Assembly (NCBI GenBank): GCA_014529385.2
Contig: CM043969.1
Span: forward strand, 67,534,176 to 67,598,175
Direction of reading: 5' to 3'
Length of the DNA stretch: 64,000 nucleotides
Source: Adiantum capillus-veneris
Taxonomy: Eukaryota > Streptophyta > Polypodiopsida > Polypodiales > Pteridaceae
Made by a program: the position numbers and the translations under genes. The notes beneath the pieces were generated by a model that saw nothing but the letters and a program-made list of their open reading frames with translations, searched no databases and was not told the DNA's origin. Positions 9,735 through 23,448 of the stretch are shown piece after piece; the stretch's first letter is position 1, and each line of letters opens with the position of its first letter.

Positions 9735-11513
9735 TTCAGGAGGGGTTTCTCCACTCCTGATCATATTCTGACACTCAGAGCCATCAATGAGGAGGGCAGG
9801 TCACATGGGAGACGGATTTATTGTAGCTTTGTGGATTTCCGCAAAGCATTTAACATGGTACCGAGAGCTCGATTGATGCGCAGACTGCAGGAGATGGGGG
9901 TACCCATAGTGTTGAGCTGGGGGATTATGGCTCTATACAGATCAGTGATGGGACATGTACGCACTCCGGAGGGGATATCTGATTTAGTTCTCTCCACCAT
10001 TGGGGTGAAACAGGATTGCCCATTGTCTCCTACTCTATTTGGTATGTATGTTGATGAGGTGTCTAATTACATTGACAGAGAGTGATAAAGGTGACCAGCT
10101 GGCAGGGACGCGGATCCCATTGTTCTTATATGCTGATGATATTGTGTTGATCTCTAACTCACCAGAGGGTATGCAGCGACAGTTGGATGCATTACACAAA
10201 TTTGTAGAGGATAGTGGATTGTCTGTAAACCTTGGTAAAACCAAGGTTATGGTGTTTAACATCACACCACAGTGGATCAGGAGATCAACACTGACTTTCA
10301 CTATGGTCAAGAGATTGTAGAGTATACAGATGCATACACTTACCTTGGGGTTGTCTTCATTGGGCCGAGGTTTTCTTTGGGGAGAGCAGCAGAGACTAGA
10401 TTGACTAGAGCTTTTGCGGCCTTGGGAGGCTTGGAGAGGATGTGTTCGCAGGTTCAGTTCCAAGAACCTCGGACAAAGTTATGGCTCTTTGATACCTTGG
10501 TAGCCTCATCTATGTTGTATGGGGTGCAGACATGGGGACCTTCTGTAGGCCAGGATGGTTGGAGACGTATGGAGAGGCCCTTGGTATCTATGATCTCTCC
10601 ACTGATCAAAGACAAGGCCTCCGTACCCCATGCTATCATTCGAGCAGAGCTAGCTGCCCCTCCTATGGCGATTGAGGCGCTTACCAGATCAGTCTCCTTT
10701 GTGCACAGCTTGTGGGATACTACTCGAGACAGATATGCTAGACTGGCCCTTGAGTCTTCCAGACAGTTAGCTCTTCAAGGGGACACTTCATGCTGGTATG
10801 CACAGATGACATCATGGTTTCAGACGCATGGTTTCACCATGGACAGGCTGCCCCCTTTCCAGTACTCTCTTCAGGCACCCTCGATGTCTCTTACACGGGT
10901 GGAGATTACTAGACTCATTCGTCAGGACCTGATCCAGCTGGATACCATGAGGACATGGATAGAGCCACCACAGGAGTTGGGCACGAAGATGGCTTTCTAT
11001 AGAGAGCATCTTCTCCACCTCACAAGAGATGGGTTTGTGATTCAACCCAGCTACATGGACACACATATGTCTCATGGTTTGCCGTGTGCCATTGTTCAGA
11101 TACGCACATCCTCACATCGGCTGGAGATTGAGACTAGTAGATTTAGAGGGATACCAACAGACAGCAGGATATGCCGCCTATGCCAGTTAGAGCCAGAGAC
11201 AGAGCTACATTACATATGTCAGTGCACAGTGTACTATGAGATACGGGGCCGTTTCCATTGCTTATTCAAAGAGGGTTTCGGTCCTTTCGCTAGGGTCATG
11301 AGTTATGAGGATGAAAGATGTCTTGGGCTATATCTACTTGAGTTACACAGATATAGAGACACTTTACTGGGGAGAGATAGAGAGAGACAGTCCTAGAGAC
11401 AGATTACAGATTTCTTTTCACTAGATATGGGACAGCCAGAGGAGCAGTCATCATTGCAATGCTCGGCCCACACTCATTCGACCACTACCGGCACTCTCAT
11501 CGACCGAGCACTA
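9735..11513 (+). mobile_element. LINE copy A, 5'-truncated, plus strand
   Basis: The sequence begins inside the reverse transcriptase (tttcaggaggggtttctcc corresponds to the FRRGFST region of the copy at 30.7-35.2 kb). It runs through FRKAFNMVPRARLMRRL, GVKQDCPLSPTLFGMYVDE, YADDIVLIS at about 10128-10155 and the C-terminal CCHC-like motif CRLCQLEPETELHYICQC at about 11172-11225. Frameshifts near 10083 and 10300 split the frame, and ORF2 ends at 11396. In the consensus the RT has GVKQGC; here G is changed to D. It is the only LINE copy on the plus strand and the only one without (GA)n flanks or the 3' pentamer tail. It has no 3' end because another LINE fragment follows directly. Confidence 0.9.
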
Positions 11514-11655
11514 TGGGTAAGGAGGTCCGCCGCCACTTTTACATATGGTCGAGAAACTGTGGAGTACGCAAATACATACACTTATCTTGGGGCGGTTTTC
11601 AGTGGTCCAGTATTTTCCCTGAGGCGTGCAACAGATACGCAATTGTCTTGCCGAG
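11514..11655 (+). mobile_element. LINE fragment A2 fused to copy A
   Basis: Directly after copy A the sequence jumps back to an internal RT segment (VRRSAATFTYGRETVEY and TYTYLGAVFSGP), the region that lies about 1.2 kb earlier in copy A. It is diverged from copy A, so it comes from a different LINE subfamily or copy. This gives a chimeric junction at about 11513. Confidence 0.75.
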
Positions 11656-12290
11656 TATTCTCTTGCCATTTTAAGCTTCTGCTTTTGACCTTCTAGATAT
11701 TTAAGAAAGCCCAACGTGAACATCACAAAATGATGTTGTGTATATAGAAACAACGATTTGACAAACATTGGTCACACATAAGGCTCAAAATGACAACGGG
11801 CAAGAGGAAACCACCTAGGAGAGGTTTTGGAGAAGTCTTGCAGAATAAATACTTGCTCACGAGGATAAAATGAAAACATGTTCGCACAATGCAGTCCAAG
11901 ACGACTCACTTTTTGTTTAACGCATGATTATTGCCAGGTACCAGCTTTCTATAGCCTCTCTATGCTAATCTTAAGATATTTTTTTATAGCTTGAACATTT
12001 ACAGGGGACTCTCATGATCAAGCAGAACTGCTGCACTCTCGTCCACCTTGTGGCCTCTTTTGACTAATGTTAGCCCTTTGTTTTTAAAAAGAATATACAT
12101 AAAACGTTTTACCAACCCTCTACAGTAATTGAGAATCTTAAGTGAAGACAGCAAAAAGCTGAGAAAAATTAATTGCAAGCAAGCTACACAAATTTGCAAT
12201 AGACAAGATGTTGCTGAATAATGACCATCACAAGTGGAAACTAATATTTCCAAAGGATGGACTTCTTGATATAGATATAACAAAACATAC
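11656..12290 (-). other. Start of NLE intron 6; no other gene seen
   Basis: This stretch follows the donor of NLE exon 6 (GTATGT at 12290). It is AT-rich intron-like sequence with no repeat or exon that I can recognise. Everything to its left, down to base 1, is probably the same intron because no later NLE exon is visible. Confidence 0.5.
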
Positions 12291-12490
12291 CTGGAGTAAA
12301 TTAGCCCCTCCCCACTCCATTTCACACAAGTTACTGCCAAGGTGTGACCAGTCAAACAAATTGTGCATTTCCGCATTGTTGTATCCCATATACGCACATC
12401 ACCATCCTTGCTTCCGCTGGCAAATCGCCTACTTGGCGTCTGTAAATGTGAAGGTTCCCACGAGAGAGAGGTAATCCATTTCTTGTGACC
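12291..12490 (-). CDS. NLE: NLE exon 6 (WD40)
   Basis: 200 bases, acceptor ...TTTTTTCACAG before 12490 and donor GTATGT from 12290. It encodes GHKKWITSLSWEPSHL, the next blade with GSKDGDVRIWDTT, and GHTLAVTCVKWSGEGLIYS, ending after two bases of a codon (phase 2). The expected next residues of the family (a GSQDCTI-like blade) are not found further left. Confidence 0.95.
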
Positions 12491-15400
12491 CTGTGAAAAA
12501 ATCCAAAAACCATGTAGAATAAAACTTGAAATCCACAAAGTCCTAAAAAGTTTCCTTGCACAGTCCATACAAAAGAGTAGAGCAATCACAAAAATTACAA
12601 TCACAAATTCATAGTAAAAACAAAGTGAGTTGATGTAATAACTGAATCATTTTGTCCCTCTAGTTTTCCCACAAATGATAGATCTCATTATATGACAAAA
12701 ATAAAATGTGTGGAACATGCAAAAAAACATGCGAAGGAATTCTCATGGTAGTAGATAGTCTCCAGTATAAATGGAATCATGGCATAGGTGAACAGTCCAT
12801 GTCAGGAAGTTCACGCAGCAATCTTCTGTCCTCGCCTGAAGGATCAAAAGGCCATTATCATTGGAGAAAGTGTGAATGATCTCTCCAAAGCCTACACAAC
12901 ACTGACCTCTCTCTCACACACAATTTGGCATTGTGAGAGCTTCACATGACACAGGAGAAGTCACTGACTATGTATTAGCGATGGGTGCATGGATTGGCCA
13001 TGGCCTAAAGGTGGCCAAAGTTGGGGGGCTTATTGCACTACGACATGAGTATCACAACTGTGACTAAGCAGAATATTTACACCTAGTAGCAAGCGTCACC
13101 AAGGGTAATGCCTTTTCAATTGGTGCGACTCTTCGTCAAAGGTTGTAGCCTTTCATCTGTTGCGGCTCTACACTAAATGGTTGCAATGTTTCATTAAAGA
13201 ATGTGAATATTCGCCTAAAGGACTTGTCTCTACATGTTGGGACATGAGTCATGACTATTCGTAAGTGTCTCTTCAATTATTTCATCAGTTCGTATGAATT
13301 CCCAGGGCCTGAGAGTGTTCCGTTAACAAAACGTAGCTATTTGCCAGCTGGGACATGACTATTCATAAGTGTCTGTTCATTCCTATACGAAGGAGTGTTG
13401 TAACTTGTGTCACATTTTCAATCAATTCATCTGAGTTCTCCGTGTCCAAGTATCTTAGGCTCGAGTCTTATTCTTTTTAACAAAACACGAGATTACCCTT
13501 ACATTGGGATCCGAGCAGTTTTATTTCCTACATGTGGGTTGTGGTGCCCTTCCTACTCTCCGTCGCACTAACCATTCTTGATCCGGAGTTGATGCCTGAC
13601 AAATGGTAGCCTCTTCTACCTTTATTCATGCACATAGCCACCCATTCTTTGTGAACAAGATGACTACGGATGGTGGTTGTTTGTTCAAATACGAGATTTT
13701 GCTGAAGAGGCTGCCCATTTATACAAGGTTGCCCCACCCCTTAAATGTCCACAAGTCGATTTTGCAGCAAAATTGAAACCCCCAAGGAGCAGCATGGGAG
13801 ACTCTTCAGCCTACAGCAGCAGCAGCCCCATGTGGAAACTAAGCCACCCCGTTTCACATGTACAGCCAGCAGTCCTAACTCCAAAGCGCTGCCCCCTTTT
13901 ATCATAACCCTTCAGCCAGTACACACTGTTTACGTATGTAAGCCTCAATCGATGCTCTTTTGAAATGTTAAGCCATGACACCCTTACATCAGCGAGTATA
14001 GTTTTAATGAAACACCATTGTAAAGAGAAGCGCAGCATATGCAACTCCAGCGTATAAAATAAGCCTACAGCAACGTAAAATTTTCAAACACAGCTTGCAG
14101 TTTTCAAACCAGTACCCAAGCACACATGCTGTGTTTCAACACTTGAATATGCTCAGCAAACAGTATTGATCAAAGTCTCTGGTACGCATATGGACATCAT
14201 CCGAGTACCGAACTCCTTTCTGGCACACACCAAGCTTGACTCCTCTAGTGCGCACACGCTTCCCCCCTAGCATATGACAACCCTCTGGAAAATCAAATCC
14301 ATTCTCTATGCTATGCAATCACTACTCTCCGGCTTAGTCAACACGACAATTGCAGGAGGTTGACAAACATTAAGACCAATGTGGACCAAAACCCCTTTTG
14401 GGTATATTAAAATTCATGTTAGAGGCCCGTATCAATCTTGAGGAACCTCTCCAATTGTTCATGGAGTTTCAAGAATAGGAACTGAAAACTTAACCATCCT
14501 AAAACTTATCCATTCCTCCCGACCTTATCGCTCGAAACGTTTATGGAACAAGTGACCCGAAGGTGAACACTTTTGGCCTATGAGTGCATTGATCTGTGCC
14601 CTTCTTGATGGCAGCTTCTCACTTTGTTTCTCCAAGTGGAAGTCTTACTTGACTGCAGCAAATCGGGACATGGTGTCACAAAGTGATGACGTGGCATGAC
14701 CTATTGCATTGGAAGACCTGAGGAAGAACCGAGCTTGACCTGGACCACACCGTAGGACCCAAGTCTGAGCTGATGGCAGCATGAAACCCATAGTAGCAAG
14801 GAATGGTGGTTTTCAGGTCTTCGTTCCCTGTTCCCATTCTAAGTTCGCGTTCCGAATCCCGTTCCATGATTCAAACGTGAGTACCCGTAACAGGGAATGG
14901 CATTTTGTGGCAGTTGCCGTTCCGCGTTCCCCATTCCGGTTTCCCGTTCCTAGTAACTATGATGAAACCTGCAAGGAAACCCGGTGGAAATCGTGGGATT
15001 CACGGCATGGATCACGGGCTGGAATGGCATTGATGGCGTGGCATTGTACGGACGTGCTGATGTGGCATGAGAGACATGGGACCTGATATTGGGGTACCAG
15101 TTATGGAAAGTGTTGACTCTCTACTTTTCCGCATCAATTTTTATGGCAGTGACTTTGGTGCCTTTGCACTTAAATAACTTTGATTTTTTAGTTGCTTAGG
15201 GGGACTGCTTCTGGACCCATGCCTATAAAAGAGAGGCCAAGGGTGCCATTAGAGCAAATCTGCCCGATGGACTGCAACTATATGAAGACTGAGAGAGAGA
15301 GAGAGCGTGGCTCTTCGAACTTGTACACTCCCACTTCGGTCTAATGGCAAAAAGAAATGTCGTGTGGGGCGCCTAGTCAAAGGACCAATGCTTCTAGGAG

Positions 15401-17765
15401 TGGCACTCTGCCACTTAGTGTCTGGTCTATTGTGCGATGTTCTCTCTCTTTCAAGTTCAAGTGTTTGCAGTTTCAGTTCACTTTGGTGGTGTTACAGTGA
15501 TTTAGCGTCACACTAGTGGCTAGCCTCTCAAAGTGATAGCAGAGATCAAAAGATTGTCCTCAGAGAAATCTGGTCAAAATTGCAACAATCGACAGTGCAA
15601 GAAAAGCCTTTTCATATTTGGGAAGGATAAGTAGAAGAGGAGAAGTAGTATTACGACAGAGAGATTGTGGCAACACAAAGTTTGAAGAAGTCACAGAAAC
15701 CGAAGAAGTGGAAGAGGACACTGAGAAGAAAGCAATTGCACACTCAGCAAGGTCTACTTCTAGAGTTATTGGAAGGCAGCAAAGCAATCGCCAATATGCT
15801 TTTGAAAGTCTACACAATGTCTCCAAGGGGGAAGACAAGAAGATAATGATAGAAAAACAAAGAAAGACAAGGCACGAAATGATTCAATGCCTCGAAAGAT
15901 GTGGTAAAATTGGTAAGCAGAATCTCTTGGTTTGTGCACGTGGAAAAGTTGCAATTGGCAAAGACTTTTCGAAAAGGTACAGATCGGAAATCAAACACCT
16001 TCCATTTATTGATGCATGCAATGGATGCAAGTTGGGTAGTGAGCTACTTGACTTCACAAATTCAAAAAGAGATTGGTAGAATCTCTTGAAAAGGCGTTTG
16101 TCCTTCCTCCGGAATCTCAAATCCCTGATCTCAACTCAAGAGTTTACCACTCTCAAATCCGTAGATCTACTACCAAACTCAGGGTACGAAGCGCTAGTTC
16201 CTCAAAGCGCTTTTCTCCTACAAAGGCTCATGCCTTCCTCTGCCTCTACTCCCTCGCGAAGAGGAACTACTACTGCAAAAAAACACTCAGAGATCAAAAC
16301 ATGAAAAATGTTACCTGTGAAGTCTCGAAACTCGGAACGCAACTCGACTCTCGAAAAGCAATTCCTTGGAAGAGAACTCTACGCAGAGAACCTTCTCTTC
16401 CAATCCTACACACATAAGAGGTGTGTTCTGGGGTTCCTTCTCGTAAATCAGCCCTGTCTACATTGTCTATGGGCTAAAAACAAAAACAACAAACTACAAC
16501 TTTTAGTGATGGAAACACTCTCTGTAGGCACTTCTTCTCCATAGTACTCGCCTACTTGATCCTGGTGACAGCTCGTGCACTTGAGGTAGCCATGGGAGCC
16601 ACCGGCGGCGGCATCTTCACGGCTGAATTCTGCAGCAGCAGGGGCTGAAGTGTAGCGCTCGCTTTTCAGGTGTCTGAGAGTGAGAGAGAGTCTGCTTTTA
16701 TAGCTCCTAGCAGCCGGCAAGAATAGTAAAGGCCTTCTCGGCAGGAATGGGACAGAGAAGGGGGCACCCAGAGTAGAGAGAGGAGGATCCCTTTTTCTCC
16801 CGCTAAAGAGAGAGAGAGTGGGGCGCTAGGGTTTTGCTGCTTTTTTTGTCATGTGAGGTTGCCCACTTATCATGTGGGCCACCGGCAACTTTTAAAAATG
16901 GTTTGAACCAGCTAAAAACTCAACAAAACCTTAAAAATTGAAACAATGCTTACACAATCACAACCCAAGCGTCCCTGGATGCAGTCTCATGCACAGATGC
17001 AATGCTAACATAGATCTCTTTCCGGAAAAGCATCTGCTTTCCCGAAAAACAACCCGCTTTCTCAGAAAGCAACTGTATTTCCTCGAGCAATCCTCTGACC
17101 CCATCTTCATTCAAGTGCTGGCTTATTTCTTGCGCACAGTTCCAACTCCGTTCGGAATACCTCTGACTATGCAATATTCCCTTTTCGATGCTCCCGTCAC
17201 CCACCATGTGACGCATCAGGAATACCCATCACATAGTAGAATTTACGGTACAATCTCCTTCGAGATGCTCTATGTCACCAATTCCATGTCACGAGGATGC
17301 TACAACCAATAACGTTATTTGTTGGTTTCCTTCCCTTGATTTTTAGTTAATTTTTGGGACCCACTTTTTGAAATCACAAATGCCCGATACAATCTCATTT
17401 GTGATGCTTATACATGATGAATAAGGGGCTCCTCATTCTGGAGGTCTGCTCCACCCACACAGCACGGTCTCTTGCTTCTCCCCCTTCCCAAGGCACGGAG
17501 AGAGAGATGAAATAAAATGAAATGTTATATTAACGTCTTCAAAAGGCCAAAATGACCTATGAGACCAAAAAGTTAAAATTGGTGAATCCGATACCATGTT
17601 TGAGTACGGAAATTACAAAGTTACAAAGAACTAACCCTAAAACACTAAGGAGAAAGGAAATTGGGGGGGTTGTGGGTTTAGATGAAATCTCTCATCGGTC
17701 GCTGTTGGATCTCATCGACCTCCTCCATGGTCAATACTTTGGTTGGGCATCTTACATGTTGAGCT

Positions 17766-17797
<32 letters not shown>

Positions 17798-18154
17798 GTA
17801 CCCTACATGGACAAGGGCACACAGTGACGAAGTCATCACACCCTTGTATGGGGGCCCGAATATATAGGAGAAGGGGGGGTGGGTAACCTCTGCAAGTGCC
17901 TCCGAAGTAGTGCCCTCAGACTGCCCCATATATATTTGTGTATTTCACTCTAAAAAATTCACGCAGACTTCACACCTGGCTGACCACTTATTTCAGTGGC
18001 TTCACACTTAATTTTAAGTTTTGATGTGTGGGCGGCCAATTTCAAAGTGGTCATCACATATTAAAATTAGGGAGCGTGAGAATTGACGATGCCACTTAAG
18101 CGCGCGGGCCGCACGAACAAAGGCCGTCACTACTGCGCAGACGGCGGCACTGCC

Positions 18155-18235
<81 letters not shown>

Positions 18236-18389
18236 GAAATGAAATGAAATGTTATATTAACGTCTTCAAAAGGCCAAAATGGCCTATGAGACCAAAAAAG
18301 TTACAATTGGTGAATCTGATACCATGTCTGAGTACGGAAATTACAAAGGTACAAAGAACTAACACTAAGACGCTAAGGAGAAAGGAAAT

Positions 18390-18422
<33 letters not shown>

Positions 18423-21400
18423 TGTGGGTTCACATGAAATTTCTCATTGGTCGCTGTCGGATCTCATCGACCTCCTCCATGGTCAGTACTCTGGTAGGGC
18501 GTCTTGCATGTCGAGCTAGAGTGATCTGTATCTTTTGTTGCAGCCTTCGTCTGTAGTGGGAGGCCCCCCGAGGTCGTGGACGTCTGGATCTGCCAAGTTC
18601 CGTGGCTCGATCAAGTAGTGTACCTCTAGTATGAGTAGGCTCTGAGATTTGTTGTAATGACCGCTCCGTTGGCTCTCCTATGGCTGGTGTAAAGAAATCT
18701 GTGATTCGTCTCTGAGACTATCTTTCCTCTGATGTTCTCAGCCAGCTCTCCCTAAGTTTGCGCAGCTCTAGCAGGAACAATCCGAGACACCTCTGATCCT
18801 TGTATCTCATGACTCTAGAAAAAGGTCCAAACCCTTCTCTGAACAGGCAGTGGAAGCGGCCGCGTATCTCATAGTATGCCGGGCAGTGACATGTGTAGTG
18901 CAGCTCTGTCTCTGGCTCTAAGTTGCATAGGTGACATATCCTAGCTCCTGCCGGCACCCCTCGAAATCGGCCAATCTCGATTTGGAGCTGATGTGAGGAT
19001 GTGCGTATCTGTCCAATAGTGCATCTTATCCCATGAGATAAGTGTGTGTCCATGTATGCAGGCCTAGTCACAAAGCCGTCCTCCGTGAGTTGGAGAAGAT
19101 GCTCTCTGTAGAAGGCCATCTTCGTGCCCAACTCCTGTGTCGGCTGTATCCATGTGCTCCTGGTATTTAGCTGAATCAGATCCTGACATATGAGTCTAGT
19201 GATCTCTGTCCGTGTGAGAGACAGGGAGGGTGCATCCAGAGAGTATTGAAGCGCAGGTAATCTATCCATCTTGAGACCATGCGACTGAAACCATGCCGTA
19301 GAGACCAGAGGCCTCTCCATACATCTCCATCCATCTGTGTTGCCATATCTCCCCTGGCGGTCTACTGAGGGTCCCCATACCTAAACTCCATAGAGCATAG
19401 CTGGAGTCACTAGAGTGTCAAAAAGCCAAAGCTTTGTTCGCGGTTCCTGAAACTAAACCTGCGAACACATCCTCTCCAGTCCTCCCAAAGCTGCATATGC
19501 TCTCGTCAGTCTAGTCTCGGATGCTCTCCTTAGTGAAAACACCGGTCCACCGAAGACTACCCCAAGATAAGTATATGCATCTGTGTACTCCACAATCTCC
19601 TAGCCATACATAAATGTGGGTGCCGACCTCCTGACCCACTGTGGTGTGGTGTTGAACACCATAACCTTGGTTTTCCCCAGATTGACAGACAATCCACTGT
19701 CACGAGCAAATGTATGCAGAGCACCCAAGTGACGCTGCATCCCCTCTGGTGAGTCAGAGATCAACACGATATCATCAGCATATAGTAACAACGGAATCTT
19801 GGTCCTTGCTAGTTGGGCCCCCCCTGTCCCCCTGACGCTCTACATAGTCCGAAAACTCATCCACATACATCCCAAAAAGAGTCGAGGATAGGGGGCATCC
19901 CTGCTTTACTCCAATATTGGAGAGGACCATGTCCGACATTCCCTCAGTGGTGCGTGCCCGCCCCATCACTGTCCTGTATAGAGCCAGAATCCCCCAAATC
20001 AGCTTTGTAGGCACACCCATGTCCTGTAATCTGCGTATGAGTCTGGCTCTCGGCACTGTGTCGAAAGCTTTGCGGAAATCCACAAAGCAACAATAGATCT
20101 TCTTGCCATGGTGTCTACCCTCCTCAATAATAGCTCTGAGTGTCAGAATCTGGTCAAGAGTGAAGAAACCTCTCCTGAAACCTGCTTGTCTTGGTGCTCT
20201 TATGCCCTCTCGCTCTGCCCATCTACTCAGCTCTTGTTCAAGAATGGATGCATACAGCCTAGCTAATGTGTGCCCAACCATGATGGTGCGATAATTCCCG
20301 GGAATCATGGGATCTCCTGACTTAAAATAGGCACAATCGTGGGCATACTCCAAGTCTCAGGGAAGCCTTCATACATGGCTCGATTAAACATCATAGCCAG
20401 GAGCTCTGCGAGCATATCCCTGGCATGGATGAAGTGCTCTGCTACCAGACCATCATGATCATGTGTTCTCCTTGTCTTCATCCTATCAATAGCTTTCCTT
20501 ACCCTCTCGGCAGTAAAGAAAGAACATGTCACCGGGCATGTCTCTAGTGGGTCCGGTAGAGGTGGTTGTCCTGGTGCTGTGTAGAGAGATGTGGCATATT
20601 CCCCCCATGTCTCGGTGGAGGTGACCGCTGGTGGTGGTGAATGTTCGTGGAATAGCCTCCATGCTTCGCCCAAGTCTTGACTTATAAATAATTGATACAG
20701 ATCTTGCTCTGGCTGGGATAAATAAGCCCTTTTCTTCGTCGCACTAGGCGGCAAAAGATAATCCGTGACTGTCTATGTGTGGTAATACCCATGAGCACTT
20801 CCCTTTGTAACTTGATCCTCATCTCTCTACACTCCTCATCATACCAACTGTTCTGGGGCATTTTTCCAGATCGTCTCCGTGTAGGCTGGTTGTGGGGGTA
20901 TGCTTTGGATGCTGCATCATGGAGCGTCTCTGTCAGTATCTGAGTGAGCTCATCTAGTGGCCGTCCTGGCTCCTGGGTGCATAGCTTCCTATATATCTCA
21001 TCCATATACACAGAGTCCGTCTCCCTCATGAAGGTATACCGGATGTGTGTAGGGACCTACCCTAATGGAGCTGTGCTGAACTGAAACGTCAGGGTGAAGG
21101 ACAAGATAGCATGATCAACTGCTACTCCAACTGGCCTAGTGCCCACCATGAAATCTTGAAAGAATGGAATGAGACCTGGCTAGGCCATAACATAATCCAC
21201 TGTGCTGGCACCATGTCGGTGTGGAAAGCAAGTAAAACCTCCAGCTGTCGAAAATCTTTGTAGGCCATTCAAAATGGCCAATCTATGTGCGGTTCCCATA
21301 TCTATCAAGTATCTGCCATATTTCGTGTATTCCTCATCTTGTGATAATCTCGATAGACCCATCTCTGTATCATCCAGCTCCCTAAGCATTTCCTCGGAAG

Positions 21401-22850
21401 TATCATAAAATATTGTCTGGTGGTGGGCAGTCCTAGCATTGAAATCCCCTCGTATGATAATGTCACCATCCTTAGAAAACTCCCATATGTCATTATCCAA
21501 AATAGCAAAGGGAGACTGCCCCCTAGGTGATGCATTACTGACGTACTAGGAGGAAAGTAACAGATAGCAATGTAGAGGTATCTGCCCGTCTCTGCCCTGA
21601 GCCTCACCCACATATACCTAGCATGCTCATCCCTGCGCGCTATATATATCAATGGCTGCAACTCCTCCCTAAATAAAACTGCCACTCCCCCTGAGCCTCG
21701 TCCTCGATGCTCCGATCTGGTCTCTTGTCTGCAGGCTGTCTCCCATCTATATCCGCTCACCTGTGGCATGGATTGCCCAGGGGCTTGATGCGTCTCCGAG
21801 TCGAAGATGATGTCTCTCCCTGTGAAGCTATCCTCGAAGGCCCCTACATCAAGACGAAGTGAACCCTTACAATTCCAGGTTGCCATCTTTAGTGTGGTCC
21901 CATGGGTCTCGCACCATCATGCGGGACGTCGCTCCAATATCACCAGCTTTCCATCTCTGTAAAAAGCAATCTTCCCCTTTTCCCTTGCTGCTCTAATTTC
22001 CGGCATTACTTCTTGCATATGAGCAATCTGCAAGAGGGTGAGGTCATCTCCAAGAAAGATGCCAGTCTTCTTTAGAGTCGGTCTCTTCTTCAGGAAATCC
22101 TTCTTCGCTTCCATGGATGGGAAGCGGAGAATGAGTGCCCTTTCCTTCAAGGTTTCTCCGTTGCTTCCGCTTTTCTTTGTGCCCACTCTCCAAGCCCTCG
22201 TATGCGTCTATTCGTTGACCCCCATCAGAGTCATGAGTTCTTTCACCTCTTCCTCCACATTATCTTGGTCTCTGAGGCCACATATCCTTACGTGTAAGGC
22301 CCGCACCCGTCTCCTTTGCTCCTCTTCTAGTGTCAAGTTGATGATGGTTGGTGTGGGGGTGGGGGTTATTTCCTTGCCTTTCCCTTTCTTGACGATCTCG
22401 ATCCATTTTTCGGCCTTTTCTGCTTTTTGTTGGGTCTTTGTGATGACATCTACCCACGAGGTCGTCATTTCTTTTTGTTGCTCCCCATCTTCTTTGATGG
22501 CCCACACTTGTTCTTTAATCGTGTTAAGCTCTTCAATTACTGAGGGTTGAAGCTCTCCCTCTTCGAGGACAGTCTGCGATCGCACCTCTGCAAGCTCTTT
22601 CTTGAGTAGTGCGATTTCCTCATCTTGAGCCTTCACGTGATCCTCGAGTGTATTTATTGTGTTTTCCTCTGCTGCCACACGCGCGTCGAGTATGTTGATA
22701 GTACCTAGGAGGTGGCGGTTGATCATGCCGCTCAGTTCTTCTTTGCATTTTTGGATGGCATCCTCCACCGGGTCATCCTTGCCACTCTACTTCCTCATGG
22801 TCGGAAGGCTGCCCCGAGGGAGGTAAAAAGTCTCCCCGCGGCTTTTTTTT

Positions 22851-22923
<73 letters not shown>

Positions 22924-23018
22924 CGCGGCTAAGTCTCTCTTTCTCTCTCTACGCGGCTAAGTTTTTTTTTCTCCTCTCTCTATGCGGCTAAGTCTCTCTT
23001 TCTCTCTCTACGCGGCTC

Positions 23019-23062
<44 letters not shown>

Positions 23063-23410
23063 GCTTGAAAAATCCTCTCTTTCTCTCTCTACGCTTGAAA
23101 AAGTCCTCTCTTTCTCTCTCTACGCTTTTCTGTTTCTCTCTCTCTATAGAGGTTTCCCCTCTTCCTTCTCTCTCTACGCTAGGTTGGGGAGTTGCGGGGA
23201 GAGCGCGAGGGAGCGGGGGCGGGGGCAGGGGCAGGGGCAGCACAGCATGAGCGGGGGGCAGGGGCGAACGAGAGAGAGAGGGTGCGGGAGCAGCAGGGGG
23301 AGCGCGAGGGGCAGGGGCAGCAAGGGGCGCGAGGGTGCGGGAGCAACAGGGGAGCGCGAGAGAGAGGGTGCGGGAGCAACAGAGGGTGCGGGAGCAGCAG
23401 GGGGAGCACA

Positions 23411-23448
<38 letters not shown>

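Larger units (their letters stand above)
18235..22850 (-). mobile_element. LINE copy B, near full length, decayed
   Basis: A complete-looking non-LTR retrotransposon reading right to left: ORF1 (about 22798-21917), ORF2 with APE endonuclease, reverse transcriptase and C-terminal CCHC motif (21886-18718), a 3' UTR of about 470 bases, and a (CATTT)n tail at 18235-18255 that abuts (GA)n. The 3' UTR holds a 31-base G homopolymer on the plus strand (18390-18420). The element is about 4.6 kb. ORF1 has an internal stop, and ORF2 has many frameshifts, so the copy is dead. It lies in NLE intron 5 in the sense orientation. Confidence 0.93.

Noticed and set aside
1-12290. NLE exon 7 and later exons
   Set aside because: I looked on the minus strand for the expected GSQDCTI-like blade and later WD40 blades and found none. 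They must be beyond the left edge.
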